DNA from: Myxococcota bacterium
Lineage (GTDB): Bacteria; Myxococcota_A; UBA9160; UBA4427
Assembly: GCA_028278345.1 (NCBI GenBank)
Contig: JANQEL010000063.1
Location: 1-62,313 of the forward strand
Direction of reading: 5' to 3'
DNA length: 62,313 bases
Shown: positions 26,068 through 34,480 of the stretch, piece after piece
How positions within the stretch are numbered: the stretch's first letter is position 1
Layout: the number at the start of each line of letters is the position of its first letter
Program-made: the position numbers and the translations under genes
Notes under the pieces: model-generated
Databases searched by the model: none
What the model was told of the DNA's origin: nothing
What the model saw: only the letters and a program-made list of their open reading frames with translations

Positions 26068-27795
26068 ATGTACGACCTCATCATTCGCGGCGGCACCGTC
26101 GTCGATGGCACCGGTGCTCCCGCGCGCAAGGCCGATATCGCGATCCAGGGCGATCGCATTGCGGCCATCGGCGACGCGCCCGACCACGATCTGGGCGAAG
26201 CGCGGCGCACTCTCGATGCCACCGGCCTGCTCGTCGCCCCCGGTTGGGTCGACATCCACACCCACTACGACGGCCAGGTGACCTGGGACCCGCACGTCAC
26301 ACCCTCGGGTTGGAACGGAGTGACGACGGTGGTGATGGGAAACTGCGGCGTGGGTTTCGCTCCGGTGCGTCCCGGTCAGGAGGACTTCCTCATCCAGTTG
26401 ATGGAAGGCGTAGAAGACATCCCGGGCACCGCACTCCACGAAGGCATCGACTGGAAATGGGAGAGCTTTCCCGAGTATCTCGACGCCCTCGAAACCATGC
26501 CGCGCTCGGTCGACGTGGCGACGCAGATACCCCATGGCGCCGTGCGGGCGTACGTGATGGGGGAGCGCGGTGCGAAGAACGAGAAGGCCGAAGCCCACGA
26601 GATCGACGAGATGGCGAAGATCGTGAAGGAAGGCCTCGAAGCCGGCGCACTCGGCTTCTCGACTTCCCGCACCATCCTGCATCGCGCGAAGGACGGCGAA
26701 GTCGTCCCCGGCACCTACGCCGAAGACGAAGAAGTGCTCGGCATCGGTCGCATGCTCGGCGAAGTCGGCCACGGTGTCTTCGAAGTGGCGAGCGACCTCG
26801 CACCCGAGGGCGACGAGCTGCAGTGGATGCGCAAGCTCGGCAAGGAAACGGGCAGGCCCGTCACCTTCGCCTGCCTGCAGAGCCCGCGCGACCCCGATCA
26901 GTACAAGCGCCTGCTCGAGGTCGTGAACGAAGACATGGCCGAGGGCGGCACCCTCACGCCCCAGGTGGCCCAGCGGCCGGCTGGTTTGATCTTCGGTTTC
27001 GACAGCTCGGTTCATCCCTTCCGTTTGAAGCCGGCCTTCAAGCCACTGCTCGATCTGTCCCCGGAAGAGCGCCTCGCAGAACTTCGCAAGCCCGAAGTGC
27101 GTAAGCAGGTGCTCGAGCAGGAGTCTGCCGCGGGTGCGATCCCCGGCATGACGGAGATGTTCACCAAGGCCTGGGGGATGATGTATCCGCTCGGTTCGCC
27201 TCCGCAGTACGAGCCCAGCCGCGAGGATTCGATCGAAGCGGAGGCGAAGCAGGCGGGTGTGGCTCCCGAGGAGTTCGCCTACGACCTGATGCTGCGAGGC
27301 GAGTTCATCTACATGCCCATCCTCGGCTACGCCGAGGGGAATCTCGAAGCGATTCGCACCATGATGCAGCACGAACGTGCGGTGTTCGGGCTTTCGGATG
27401 GGGGTGCGCACTGCGCTCTCGTGTGCGACGCGAGCATGCCGACCTTCCTGCTCACCCACTGGGTGCGCGATCGCTCGAAGGGTGAACGCCTTCCGCTCGA
27501 ATGGATCGTGCAGCAACAGACGAAGCGCACTGCCGAGTTCTACGGCATGAACGATCGCGGCGTGCTGGCACCGGGCATGAAGGCGGACGTCAACGTGATT
27601 GACCTCGACGCCCTGCACATTCACGGTCCCGAGATGGTCGATGACCTGCCGGCCAACGGCATGCGTCTCGTCCAACAGATCGACGGCTATCGCTACACGG
27701 TGAAGAGCGGCGAGGTCACCTACGAGGACGGCGAGGCCACGGGCGCATTGCCGGGCAGGCTCGTGCGCGGCCCTCAGGTAGCGCCCACGGCCTGA
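26068..27795 (+). CDS. Amidohydrolase of the N-acyl-D-amino-acid deacylase family
   Basis: Metal-dependent hydrolase of 575 residues. It begins MYDLIIRGGTVVDGTGAP (the usual beta-sandwich start) and has the metal motif WVDIHTHYDGQ with HxH, the cysteine bridging segment VMGNCGVGFAP, and the active Asp in GLSDGGAHCA. The ATG at 26068 has GAGG seven bases before it. This large subgroup is common in mycobacteria and marine gamma/deltaproteobacteria and is often annotated D-aminoacylase, but its real substrate there is mostly unproved. It is 28 bases from the following monooxygenase start, so it probably forms one operon with the monooxygenase and SDR. Confidence 0.88.
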   Translation: MYDLIIRGGTVVDGTGAPARKADIAIQGDRIAAIGDAPDHDLGEARRTLDATGLLVAPGWVDIHTHYDGQVTWDPHVTPSGWNGVTTVVMGNCGVGFAPVRPGQEDFLIQLMEGVEDIPGTALHEGIDWKWESFPEYLDALETMPRSVDVATQIPHGAVRAYVMGERGAKNEKAEAHEIDEMAKIVKEGLEAGALGFSTSRTILHRAKDGEVVPGTYAEDEEVLGIGRMLGEVGHGVFEVASDLAPEGDELQWMRKLGKETGRPVTFACLQSPRDPDQYKRLLEVVNEDMAEGGTLTPQVAQRPAGLIFGFDSSVHPFRLKPAFKPLLDLSPEERLAELRKPEVRKQVLEQESAAGAIPGMTEMFTKAWGMMYPLGSPPQYEPSREDSIEAEAKQAGVAPEEFAYDLMLRGEFIYMPILGYAEGNLEAIRTMMQHERAVFGLSDGGAHCALVCDASMPTFLLTHWVRDRSKGERLPLEWIVQQQTKRTAEFYGMNDRGVLAPGMKADVNVIDLDALHIHGPEMVDDLPANGMRLVQQIDGYRYTVKSGEVTYEDGEATGALPGRLVRGPQVAPTA

Positions 27796-27823
27796 GCAGC
27801 GCCTGCGGCCACAGGAAAGGCCC

Positions 27824-29440
27824 ATGACGACGACGAAACCCCTCGATCACGAAGTCATCCTGATCGGCGCAGGTGTCTGCGGCATCTACCAGCTGCTCCG
27901 CCTCGTCGAGTTGGGTGTCGATGTCACCGTGCTCGAAACCGGCGACGGGCCCGGCGGTACCTGGTATTGGAACCGCTACCCCGGCTGCCGCTTCGACTCC
28001 GAGAGCTGGACCTACGGCTATTCGTTCTCGCGGGAGCTGCTCGACGAGTGGCACTGGACGGAGCACTTCGCGCCGCAGTACGAGACGCTTCGCTACCTCG
28101 AGCACGTCGTCGAGAAGTTCGACCTGCGCAAGTACATGCAGTTCGGTCAGAAGGTCGAGCGTTGCGTGTGGGACGAGGAAGATCGAAGCTGGACGGTCGA
28201 GATCGCCGGTGGAAGGACGCTTCGCTGCCGCTTCCTGCTGACGGCGATCGGTCTGCTCTCGGCCCCGACCCTGCCTGCGATCGAAGGGCGTGACGACTTC
28301 GCCGGACCGAGCTTCCACACCTTCTACTGGCCGAAGGAAGGCGTCGATCTCGCGGGAAAGCGCGTCGCCGTGATCGGGACCGGTGCCACCGGCGTCCAGG
28401 TGATCGGCAAGATCGCGCCCGAGGTCGCTTCCCTCACCGTCTTCCAGCGAAGGCCCAACTGGTGTGCGCCGCTGAACAACGCGCCGATCGACACGGACGA
28501 GATGGCGAAGATCCGCGCGCGCTACGACGAGATCTTCGCCAAGTGCGCAGAAACGCCGGGCGCCTTCATCCACGGCCCGATCGACAAGAAGTTCTGGGAA
28601 TCGACGCCGGAGGAGCGCCGCGCGATCTGGGAGGAACTCTACAAGGGTCCCGGCTTCGGGATCTGGCTCGGACAGTTCCGCGAAGTGCTGATGGACGAGG
28701 AGGCGAACGCCGAGATGTCGGCCTTCGTGGCCGAGAAGATCCGCGAGCGCGTGCACGATCCGGAAGTGGCCGAGAAGTTGATCCCGAAGGATCACGGCTT
28801 CGGGGTGCAGCGCGTTCCGATGGAGACGAACTACTACGAGGCCTACAACCAGGAGAATGTGCGCCTGGTCGATCTCTCGGAAACGCCGATCGAACGCATC
28901 ACCGAAACGGGCATCGAAACCAGCGATGAGAGCTTCGAGTTCGACGTGATCGTCTTCGCCACCGGCTTCGACGCGATCACCGGCGCTTTCGACCGGATCG
29001 AGTTCGTGGGGACCGACGGCCAGACGTTGAAGGAGAAGTGGGCCGACGACGCGTTGATCTACCTCGGCATCCAGAGCCACGGCTTCCCGAACCTGCTCGT
29101 CGTATCGGGCCCCACGGCGGGTTCGGCCTCGACCAACTTCCCGCGCGCGATCGAGAGCATCGTCGACTGGATGACGCCCTTCATCGCACACCTGCGCGAG
29201 CAGGGCATCACACGCGTCGAAGCCAACTCCGACGCGGAGCGCGAATGGGCGGAGCACATCAAGGAGCTCTACCAGATGCTGCTCCTGCGCAACGCCAAGT
29301 CCTGGTTCACCGGCTACAACGAAAACGTCGAAGGCCGCCAGAAGAAGCGCCACCTCATCTACAACGGCGGCGCCCCCAACTACCGCGCCCGCCTCGGCGA
29401 GGTCGCCGCCGAAGGCTACGCGGGCTTCGAGATGAGCTGA
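27824..29440 (+). CDS. Flavin-binding monooxygenase (Baeyer-Villiger type)
   Basis: The FAD- and NADPH-dependent enzyme is 538 residues. The FAD site is VILIGAGVCGIYQLLRLVE and the NADPH site is RVAVIGTGATGVQVIGKIAP. Between them FAGPSFHTFYWP matches the Baeyer-Villiger monooxygenase fingerprint FxGxxxHxxxWP. GTWYWNRYPGCRFDSESW is also diagnostic. Such enzymes insert oxygen next to a carbonyl in cyclic or steroidal ketones. The next gene, an SDR, could supply or consume the ketone. The start is the ATG at 27824, 28 bases after the amidohydrolase stop. Confidence 0.93.
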   Translation: MTTTKPLDHEVILIGAGVCGIYQLLRLVELGVDVTVLETGDGPGGTWYWNRYPGCRFDSESWTYGYSFSRELLDEWHWTEHFAPQYETLRYLEHVVEKFDLRKYMQFGQKVERCVWDEEDRSWTVEIAGGRTLRCRFLLTAIGLLSAPTLPAIEGRDDFAGPSFHTFYWPKEGVDLAGKRVAVIGTGATGVQVIGKIAPEVASLTVFQRRPNWCAPLNNAPIDTDEMAKIRARYDEIFAKCAETPGAFIHGPIDKKFWESTPEERRAIWEELYKGPGFGIWLGQFREVLMDEEANAEMSAFVAEKIRERVHDPEVAEKLIPKDHGFGVQRVPMETNYYEAYNQENVRLVDLSETPIERITETGIETSDESFEFDVIVFATGFDAITGAFDRIEFVGTDGQTLKEKWADDALIYLGIQSHGFPNLLVVSGPTAGSASTNFPRAIESIVDWMTPFIAHLREQGITRVEANSDAEREWAEHIKELYQMLLLRNAKSWFTGYNENVEGRQKKRHLIYNGGAPNYRARLGEVAAEGYAGFEMS

Positions 29441-29444
29441 CCCG

Positions 29445-29468
29445 TCAACTGGATTCGAATCCAGTTGA
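29445..29468. promoter_or_regulatory. Perfect 24-bp palindrome before the SDR gene
   Basis: Twelve-base arms TCAACTGGATTC and the exact complement with no spacer, 4 bases after the monooxygenase stop and 28 bases before the SDR start. There is no T-run, so a regulator-binding site (TetR-type length) or an mRNA processing hairpin is more likely than a terminator. Its core GATTCGAATCC recurs at 43938-43948. Confidence 0.65.
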
Positions 29469-29496
29469 TCCCGTAGCCGGGCTGGAGGAGGCGAGC

Positions 29497-30300
29497 ATGA
29501 CGAGCGAATCCAAAGGCGGCAGCGGCCAACTCGAGGGTCGCGTTGCCGTCGTCACGGGCGCGGGGAGTGGCATCGGTGCGGCGATCGCGCGCCGCTTCGT
29601 CGCCGAAGGCGCGAAGGTGGTGATCGCGGAACTCAAACCCGATGCCGGTCGCGCCATCGCGGAAGAACTCGGCACCGCGGCGCTCTTCGTGCAGACCGAC
29701 GCCAGCCTGAAGGAAGAGAACGAGAACATGATTGCCGTGGCGGTCGACCGCTTCGGCACCGTCGACATCCTGGTCAACAACGCCTGGGGCGGAGGCTCGA
29801 TCGGTCGCATCGAGAAGAAGAGCGTCGACGCAATGAACCACGGCCTCGCGATGGGTTTTCTCGGCCCCTTCTGGGCGATGCAGGCCGCGCACCCGATCAT
29901 GAAGGCGCAGCACTACGGTCGCATCATCAACATCTGCTCGCTCAACGGCGTGAACGCCCACATGGGCACCGCCGAGTACAACACCTCGAAGGAAGCGCTG
30001 CGCACCGCGACGCGGACGGCCGCCCGCGAATGGGCCGATTGTGGCATCACCTGCAACGTGATTTGCCCGGCGGCCAAGTCGGCCGCCTTCCACTCCACGA
30101 TGGCCGAGCACCCCGAACTCGTCGCCGCGGCCGACGAGGCGAACCCGATGGGCCGGGTCGGCGACTGCGACGAAGACATCGCCCCGGTCGCCCTCTTCCT
30201 CGCGAGCGAGGGCTCCCGCTACCTCACCGGCAACACCCTCTTCGTCGACGGCGGCTCGCACATCAACGGCTCCGCGTGGGCCCCGGATCTGGACGCGTAG
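29497..30300 (+). CDS. Short-chain dehydrogenase/reductase
   Basis: NAD(P)-dependent oxidoreductase of 267 residues. It has the cofactor motif VVTGAGSGIGAAIA, DASL, then LVNNAWGGGS, and the catalytic Ser in NICSLNGVN with Tyr and Lys in EYNTSKEA. VDGGSHINGSAW ends the fold. GGAGGAGG lies just before the ATG at 29497, an excellent ribosome site. It is third in line after amidohydrolase and Baeyer-Villiger-type monooxygenase and probably oxidises an alcohol of the same catabolic route. A perfect palindrome separates it from the monooxygenase, so it may also have its own control. Confidence 0.93.
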   Translation: MTSESKGGSGQLEGRVAVVTGAGSGIGAAIARRFVAEGAKVVIAELKPDAGRAIAEELGTAALFVQTDASLKEENENMIAVAVDRFGTVDILVNNAWGGGSIGRIEKKSVDAMNHGLAMGFLGPFWAMQAAHPIMKAQHYGRIINICSLNGVNAHMGTAEYNTSKEALRTATRTAAREWADCGITCNVICPAAKSAAFHSTMAEHPELVAAADEANPMGRVGDCDEDIAPVALFLASEGSRYLTGNTLFVDGGSHINGSAWAPDLDA

Positions 30301-30310
30301 GGCCGACGCG

Positions 30311-30910
30311 CTACCAGACGATCATTGCCCCGGCCGTGCCACCGGAGTCATCGGCGTCGAGCAGCGGCACGAAAGCCCATTTGCGTTTCTTCTCGTGTTC
30401 TTCAATCAGCGACACCCGCTTCGCAGCAGATTGGTTGCCACGCCTCTTCTGCTTCGCGTCTTGATCGCGCTGACGATCACGCTCCTCGTCGAACCGAGCG
30501 TTGTAGGTGTCGACCGCCTTCAGGTAGGTGTTTTCGCCGAGGATGGCCAGGACGGTTCCAGCGATCACCAACCCGGTTCCGATTCCGATCTTCGTTCTGT
30601 TGACGGGCCTTTCGGCGTCTCCCGCTCTTCCGGCTTCCCAGCCCACCATCATTCCACCAGCGAGGGAGCCGGTGAGCCCCGGGAAGGAGAGCATTCGGCT
30701 GCCGTTGACCAGCGCAGCCGTCTCACGGTCCTTCTCCAACTCGCGAGTCAAACTCGAATTGGTGATGTACTGGCCATCCTGCAGGAAGTAGGTCGCCATG
30801 AGATACTGTCGAACCTCGACCGGGCGATTCGGGTCAAGGGGGACTCTGCTCAGGCAGCCCGTCGAGGTCGAGATTGAAAGCAGGGTGATCGCGGCAGCCA
30901 TCCAGCGCAT
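30311..30910 (-). CDS. Small lipoprotein with one central membrane helix
   Basis: Starting at the ATG at 30910 the protein is 199 residues. A signal segment MRWMAAAITLLSISTSTGC ends in Cys19, a weak lipobox (S-T-G-C). The middle contains two glycine-rich hydrophobic stretches, FPGLTGSLAGGMMVGWEAG and TKIGIGTGLVIAGTVLAILG, and the last third is very basic (RQRDQDAKQKRRGNQ). The family is not recognised. It is convergent with the SDR (10 bases between stops) and divergent from glmU. Confidence 0.65.
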   Translation of the reverse strand: MRWMAAAITLLSISTSTGCLSRVPLDPNRPVEVRQYLMATYFLQDGQYITNSSLTRELEKDRETAALVNGSRMLSFPGLTGSLAGGMMVGWEAGRAGDAERPVNRTKIGIGTGLVIAGTVLAILGENTYLKAVDTYNARFDEERDRQRDQDAKQKRRGNQSAAKRVSLIEEHEKKRKWAFVPLLDADDSGGTAGAMIVW

Positions 30911-31214
30911 CGAGTGCAAGATTCGAATTCTCCATGGTTGAGCTGCCCGAGGGGCCGGCTGCGGAATCGCCCGCACCGAGACCCGGCCCCGGCCGCTCGC
31001 GGAGGCGAATTATGGGCCCGGGCGCCGTGCGAGTGGGCGACCGATTCGCTCCACGTGAATTTCGCCCTCGGATGCACCCCGAGGGGGCTACACTCCACCG
31101 CCGCTCGCGCCGATGGACTGGAACAGCAACTCGCAGGCGCCGCTCGATCTCGCCGATGGTGATTCGGAAACAGCGTTTGCATCCAGACCATCTGCCCCAA
31201 CCCGATTGGACCCG
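30911..31214. other. Divergent intergenic region before glmU
   Basis: No gene in this 304-base stretch. It contains GATTCGAATTC near 30921-30931 and a GC hairpin CCCTCGG-N7-CCGAGGG at 31065-31085, followed by CTACACT, which might serve as a -10 box. No glmS-type ribozyme is expected in this kind of organism and none is seen. Confidence 0.5.
31065..31085 (+). repeat. GC-rich hairpin in the glmU leader
   Basis: CCCTCGG (31065-31071) pairs with CCGAGGG (31079-31085) over a 7-base loop, about 130 bases before the glmU ATG. It has no T-run. It could be an operator or leader structure. Confidence 0.4.
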
Positions 31215-32558
31215 ATGACTGCTCAGAACGATCCCCTCGCCGTCGTGATCCTGGCCGCCGGCCAGGGCACGCGCATGAAGTCGAGCCGCGCCAAGGTGCT
31301 GCACGAGTTGTGTGGGCGGACGATGCTGGGTCACGTGGTGGAGGCCGCCGACGTGCTGTCTCCCGAACGCCTCGCCGTGGTGGTCGGGCGCGATGGCGAT
31401 CAGGTGCGCGCCGCCTTCGATGGCCGGGTCGACTTCGTCGAGCAGGCCGAGCAGAAGGGCACCGGCCACGCAGTCAAGCAGGCGCTGCCCAACCTCGAGG
31501 GCTTCGAGGGCGACGTTCTCATCCTCTACGGCGACACCCCGCTACTTCGACCCGAAACCTTCGAGCGCATGCAGGCACTCAGGAAGGAGACAGGGGCGGA
31601 CCTCGTCATGCTCACGGCGATCGGTCCGATTCCGGGCCGCGTGGTGCGCGATGCCGACGGTCGCGTCGAGCGCATCGTCGAAGCGCAGGATGCGACCCCG
31701 GCGGAACTCGAAATCGAAGAGCGCAACACCGGCGTCTACATGATGAGCGCGCCGCTCCTGCGCGAGGGGATCGCGAATCTCAAGGATGACAACCAGCAGG
31801 GTGAGTTGTACATCACCGACGTCGTCGGCTACGCGGTGCAGAACGGCCGCAAGGTCGAAGCGCTGCTGCTCGAAGACGGCAACGAATGCCTCGGCATCAA
31901 CACGCGGGGTGATCTCGCTCTGGCCACCGAGGAGATGCGCCGCCGCATCAACGCGCGCCACATGGAAAACGGCGTGACGTTCATCGATCCCGCGCAGGTC
32001 TACATCGATGTCGACGTCGAGATCGGCTGCGACACGGTGATCGAACCCGGCTGTGTGATTCAGGGGAACTCCGTGCTGGGCGAAGGCGTCCACTTGAAGT
32101 CGCAGTGTGTCGTGGAGTCGAGTCGCCTGGACGACGACGTGATCCTCGGCCCGATGGCGCACCTGCGTCCCAACTGCCACCTCAAGGCGGGGGTGAAGAT
32201 CGGCAACTTCGTGGAGATCAAGAACTCGACCCTGGGCGAGGGCTCGAAATCGGCGCACCTCACCTACATCGGCGATGCGACGGTGGGCGAGAAGGTGAAT
32301 TTCGGTTGTGGCGTCGTGGTCGTGAACTACGACGGCATCGACAAACACCAAACGACAGTGGAAGACGAAGCCTTCATCGGCTGCAACGCCAACCTTGTGG
32401 CACCGGTGACGGTGGGGCGCAAGACGTTCATCGCGGCGGGGACCACAGTCACGAAGAACGTGCCGGAAGACGCGCTCGCGGTGGCGCGCAGCAAGCAGGA
32501 ACACATCGAAGGTTGGGTGTCGCGTCGCGAAGCGCGAAGCAAGAAGAGCAAGAAGTAG
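31215..32558 (+). CDS. glmU: Bifunctional GlcN-1-P acetyltransferase / GlcNAc-1-P uridylyltransferase
   Basis: Makes UDP-GlcNAc, the precursor for peptidoglycan and the glycans of the downstream cluster. It is 447 residues. The N-terminal pyrophosphorylase has LAAGQGTRMKSSRAKVLHEL, EQAEQKGTGHAV and YGDTPLL. The C-terminal left-handed beta-helix has hexapeptide repeats from about residue 250 (IGCDTVIEPGCVIQGNSVLG) and the acetyl-transfer region KIGNFVEIKNSTLGEGSK. HLTYIGDATVGEKVNFGCG is the catalytic-His segment. It ends with a Lys/Ser-rich tail. The gene is 19 bases before glmS, so the two are an operon. Confidence 0.97.
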   Translation: MTAQNDPLAVVILAAGQGTRMKSSRAKVLHELCGRTMLGHVVEAADVLSPERLAVVVGRDGDQVRAAFDGRVDFVEQAEQKGTGHAVKQALPNLEGFEGDVLILYGDTPLLRPETFERMQALRKETGADLVMLTAIGPIPGRVVRDADGRVERIVEAQDATPAELEIEERNTGVYMMSAPLLREGIANLKDDNQQGELYITDVVGYAVQNGRKVEALLLEDGNECLGINTRGDLALATEEMRRRINARHMENGVTFIDPAQVYIDVDVEIGCDTVIEPGCVIQGNSVLGEGVHLKSQCVVESSRLDDDVILGPMAHLRPNCHLKAGVKIGNFVEIKNSTLGEGSKSAHLTYIGDATVGEKVNFGCGVVVVNYDGIDKHQTTVEDEAFIGCNANLVAPVTVGRKTFIAAGTTVTKNVPEDALAVARSKQEHIEGWVSRREARSKKSKK

Positions 32559-32577
32559 GAAGCGAAGAGGATTCGAT

Positions 32578-34413
32578 ATGTGCGGAATCGTGGGATACAT
32601 CGGCCGTGAAGCGAACGCATCCGAGATCTTGATCGACGGCCTGCGCCGCCTGGAGTATCGCGGCTACGACTCGGCGGGTGTCGCGATCTTCGACGGCGAC
32701 GTGATCGACGTGCGCCGCGCCGAAGGCAAGCTGATGAATCTCGAAGGCGAGATCCGCACCGCGCCCATCGAAGGGCGCGTCGGTATTGGCCACACCCGCT
32801 GGGCCACCCACGGCAAGCCCTCCGAACGCAACGCGCACCCCCAGCGCGCCGGCAAGGTGGTGATCGTCCACAACGGCATCATCGAGAATTACCGCGAACT
32901 GCGCGCCGAACTCGAAGGCGTCGGACGCGAGATCCTGAGCGACACCGACACCGAGTTGATCTCGCACTGCATCGAGCAGAGCTACGACGCGGGCAACGAT
33001 CTGCTCACCGCCGTGCGCGAAGCGTGTGCCCGACTTACTGGTGCGTACGCGCTGGCCGCGCTGTGCGAAGACGATCCTTCGACGATCGTCGCGGCCAAGA
33101 ACGGCGGTAGCCCGATGATCCTCGGCGCGGGCGAGAAGCAGGCGTATCTCGCCAGCGACATCCCCGCGATCCTGCCCTACACGCGCAGCATGGCGTTCAT
33201 CGACGACGGTGAGTTCGCCGTGCTTCGCGAGAGTGGCATCGAGATCGTCGACGCCGCGGGCAACCCGAGCCCGCGCGAGTTCAAGACCGTGCAGTGGGAT
33301 CCGATCTCGGCGGAGAAGGGTGGCTACGACCGCTTCATGCAGAAGGAGATCTTCGAGCAGCCCCGCGCGATCACCGACACGATCGGCACCCGCATCGACG
33401 AGGCGTCCCTCGACATCGACCTCGACGGCATCGCGTTCGACGCCGATTGGGTGAGGAGCATGAACCGCGTCACGCTAGTGGCCTGCGGTACCGCGTCCTA
33501 CGCCTGCATGGTGGGCAAGTACATGATCGAGCATCTCGCGCAGATTCCGTGCGAAGTCGATCTCGCGAGCGAGTTCCGCTACCGCAAGCCGATCCTCGAC
33601 GATCGCTGCATGGTGGTGCCGGTCTCGCAGTCGGGCGAAACCGCCGACACCCTGGCGGCGCTACGCGAGGGCAAGGAGCAGGGCGCGCGCATCCTCTCGA
33701 TCACGAACACCCGCGACTCCTCGATCGCACGTGAGAGCGACGACGTGCTCTACACCCACGCGGGTCCCGAGATCGGCGTGGCTTCGACCAAGTGCTTCAC
33801 CGCACAGGTGGTCGCCCTCTATCTCTTCGCAGTGAAGCTCGCGATGGTGAAGGGGCTGCTCGACGACGAGCAGAAGCAGAAGCTGCTCCACGACGTGATC
33901 AGCCTGCCGCGCATCGTGCAGAACACCCTCGGCCTCGACGAACAGATCGAGCAGCTCGCGCACAGCTACTTCAAGAAGTCGGACTTCCTCTTCCTCGGCC
34001 GCGGCATCATGTTCCCGCTCGCCCTCGAAGGTGCGCTCAAGCTCAAGGAAATCTCGTACATCCACGCCGAGGCCTACGCCGCGGGTGAGATGAAGCACGG
34101 GCCCATCGCCCTGATCGACGAGAACATGCCCGTCGTCGTGATCGCGAACCAGAGCCCGCTCTACGACAAGCTCATCTCCAACCTCGAACAGGTGCGTGCG
34201 CGCGATGGTCAGGTGATCGCGATCGCGACCGAGGGTGATGGCGAGATCGGCGACAAGGCCAACGACGTCATTTACGTCCCGGATCTCGGCGAATTTCTCA
34301 CAAGTGTCGTCGTCTCGATCCCGCTCCAGCTCTTCGCCTACCACGTGGCAACGAGAAAGGGCACCGACGTCGACCAGCCGCGCAATCTCGCAAAGAGTGT
34401 GACGGTCGAATAG
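32578..34413 (+). CDS. glmS: Glutamine--fructose-6-phosphate aminotransferase
   Basis: Makes glucosamine-6-phosphate from fructose-6-phosphate and glutamine. It is 611 residues. The N-terminal Cys2 of MCGIVGYIG is the glutaminase nucleophile, and GHTRWATHGKPSERNAHP completes that domain. Two SIS domains follow (ACGTASYACM, VSQSGETADTL, EVGVASTKCFT-like text), and the C-terminus ends in AKSVTVE, the strongly conserved tail. GAGGA lies just before the ATG. Together with glmU it commits carbon and nitrogen to UDP-GlcNAc. Confidence 0.97.
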   Translation: MCGIVGYIGREANASEILIDGLRRLEYRGYDSAGVAIFDGDVIDVRRAEGKLMNLEGEIRTAPIEGRVGIGHTRWATHGKPSERNAHPQRAGKVVIVHNGIIENYRELRAELEGVGREILSDTDTELISHCIEQSYDAGNDLLTAVREACARLTGAYALAALCEDDPSTIVAAKNGGSPMILGAGEKQAYLASDIPAILPYTRSMAFIDDGEFAVLRESGIEIVDAAGNPSPREFKTVQWDPISAEKGGYDRFMQKEIFEQPRAITDTIGTRIDEASLDIDLDGIAFDADWVRSMNRVTLVACGTASYACMVGKYMIEHLAQIPCEVDLASEFRYRKPILDDRCMVVPVSQSGETADTLAALREGKEQGARILSITNTRDSSIARESDDVLYTHAGPEIGVASTKCFTAQVVALYLFAVKLAMVKGLLDDEQKQKLLHDVISLPRIVQNTLGLDEQIEQLAHSYFKKSDFLFLGRGIMFPLALEGALKLKEISYIHAEAYAAGEMKHGPIALIDENMPVVVIANQSPLYDKLISNLEQVRARDGQVIAIATEGDGEIGDKANDVIYVPDLGEFLTSVVVSIPLQLFAYHVATRKGTDVDQPRNLAKSVTVE

Positions 34414-34445
34414 GCCTTCGGGCCATCGTCTCGGGAGAAGTCCCG
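34413..34445 (+). terminator. Two short hairpins after glmS
   Basis: GGCC-TTCG-GGCC (34413-34424) and CGGGA-GAAG-TCCCG (34432-34445) follow the glmS stop closely. Both have stable tetraloop forms but there is no T-run, so they may protect the mRNA end or give weak termination. Confidence 0.35.
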
Positions 34446-34480
34446 GGGTGGCAGCCTCGCGCGTGCTCTAGCTTCGCGCG

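Noticed and set aside
25774..27825. Long upstream extension of the histidine kinase frame
   Set aside because: It is antisense to the amidohydrolase and has no GAF or kinase homology; the kinase has a normal start at about 25761.
27716..29353. 545-residue open frame on the minus strand
   Set aside because: It is a shadow of the monooxygenase. Its composition (long low-complexity His/Leu/Val/Arg text) is typical of antisense frames in GC-rich DNA.
29445..29468. tRNA T-arm, because of the GATTCGAATCC core
   Set aside because: No acceptor, D or anticodon stems surround it, and the symmetry is perfect as DNA. It was kept as a regulatory palindrome.
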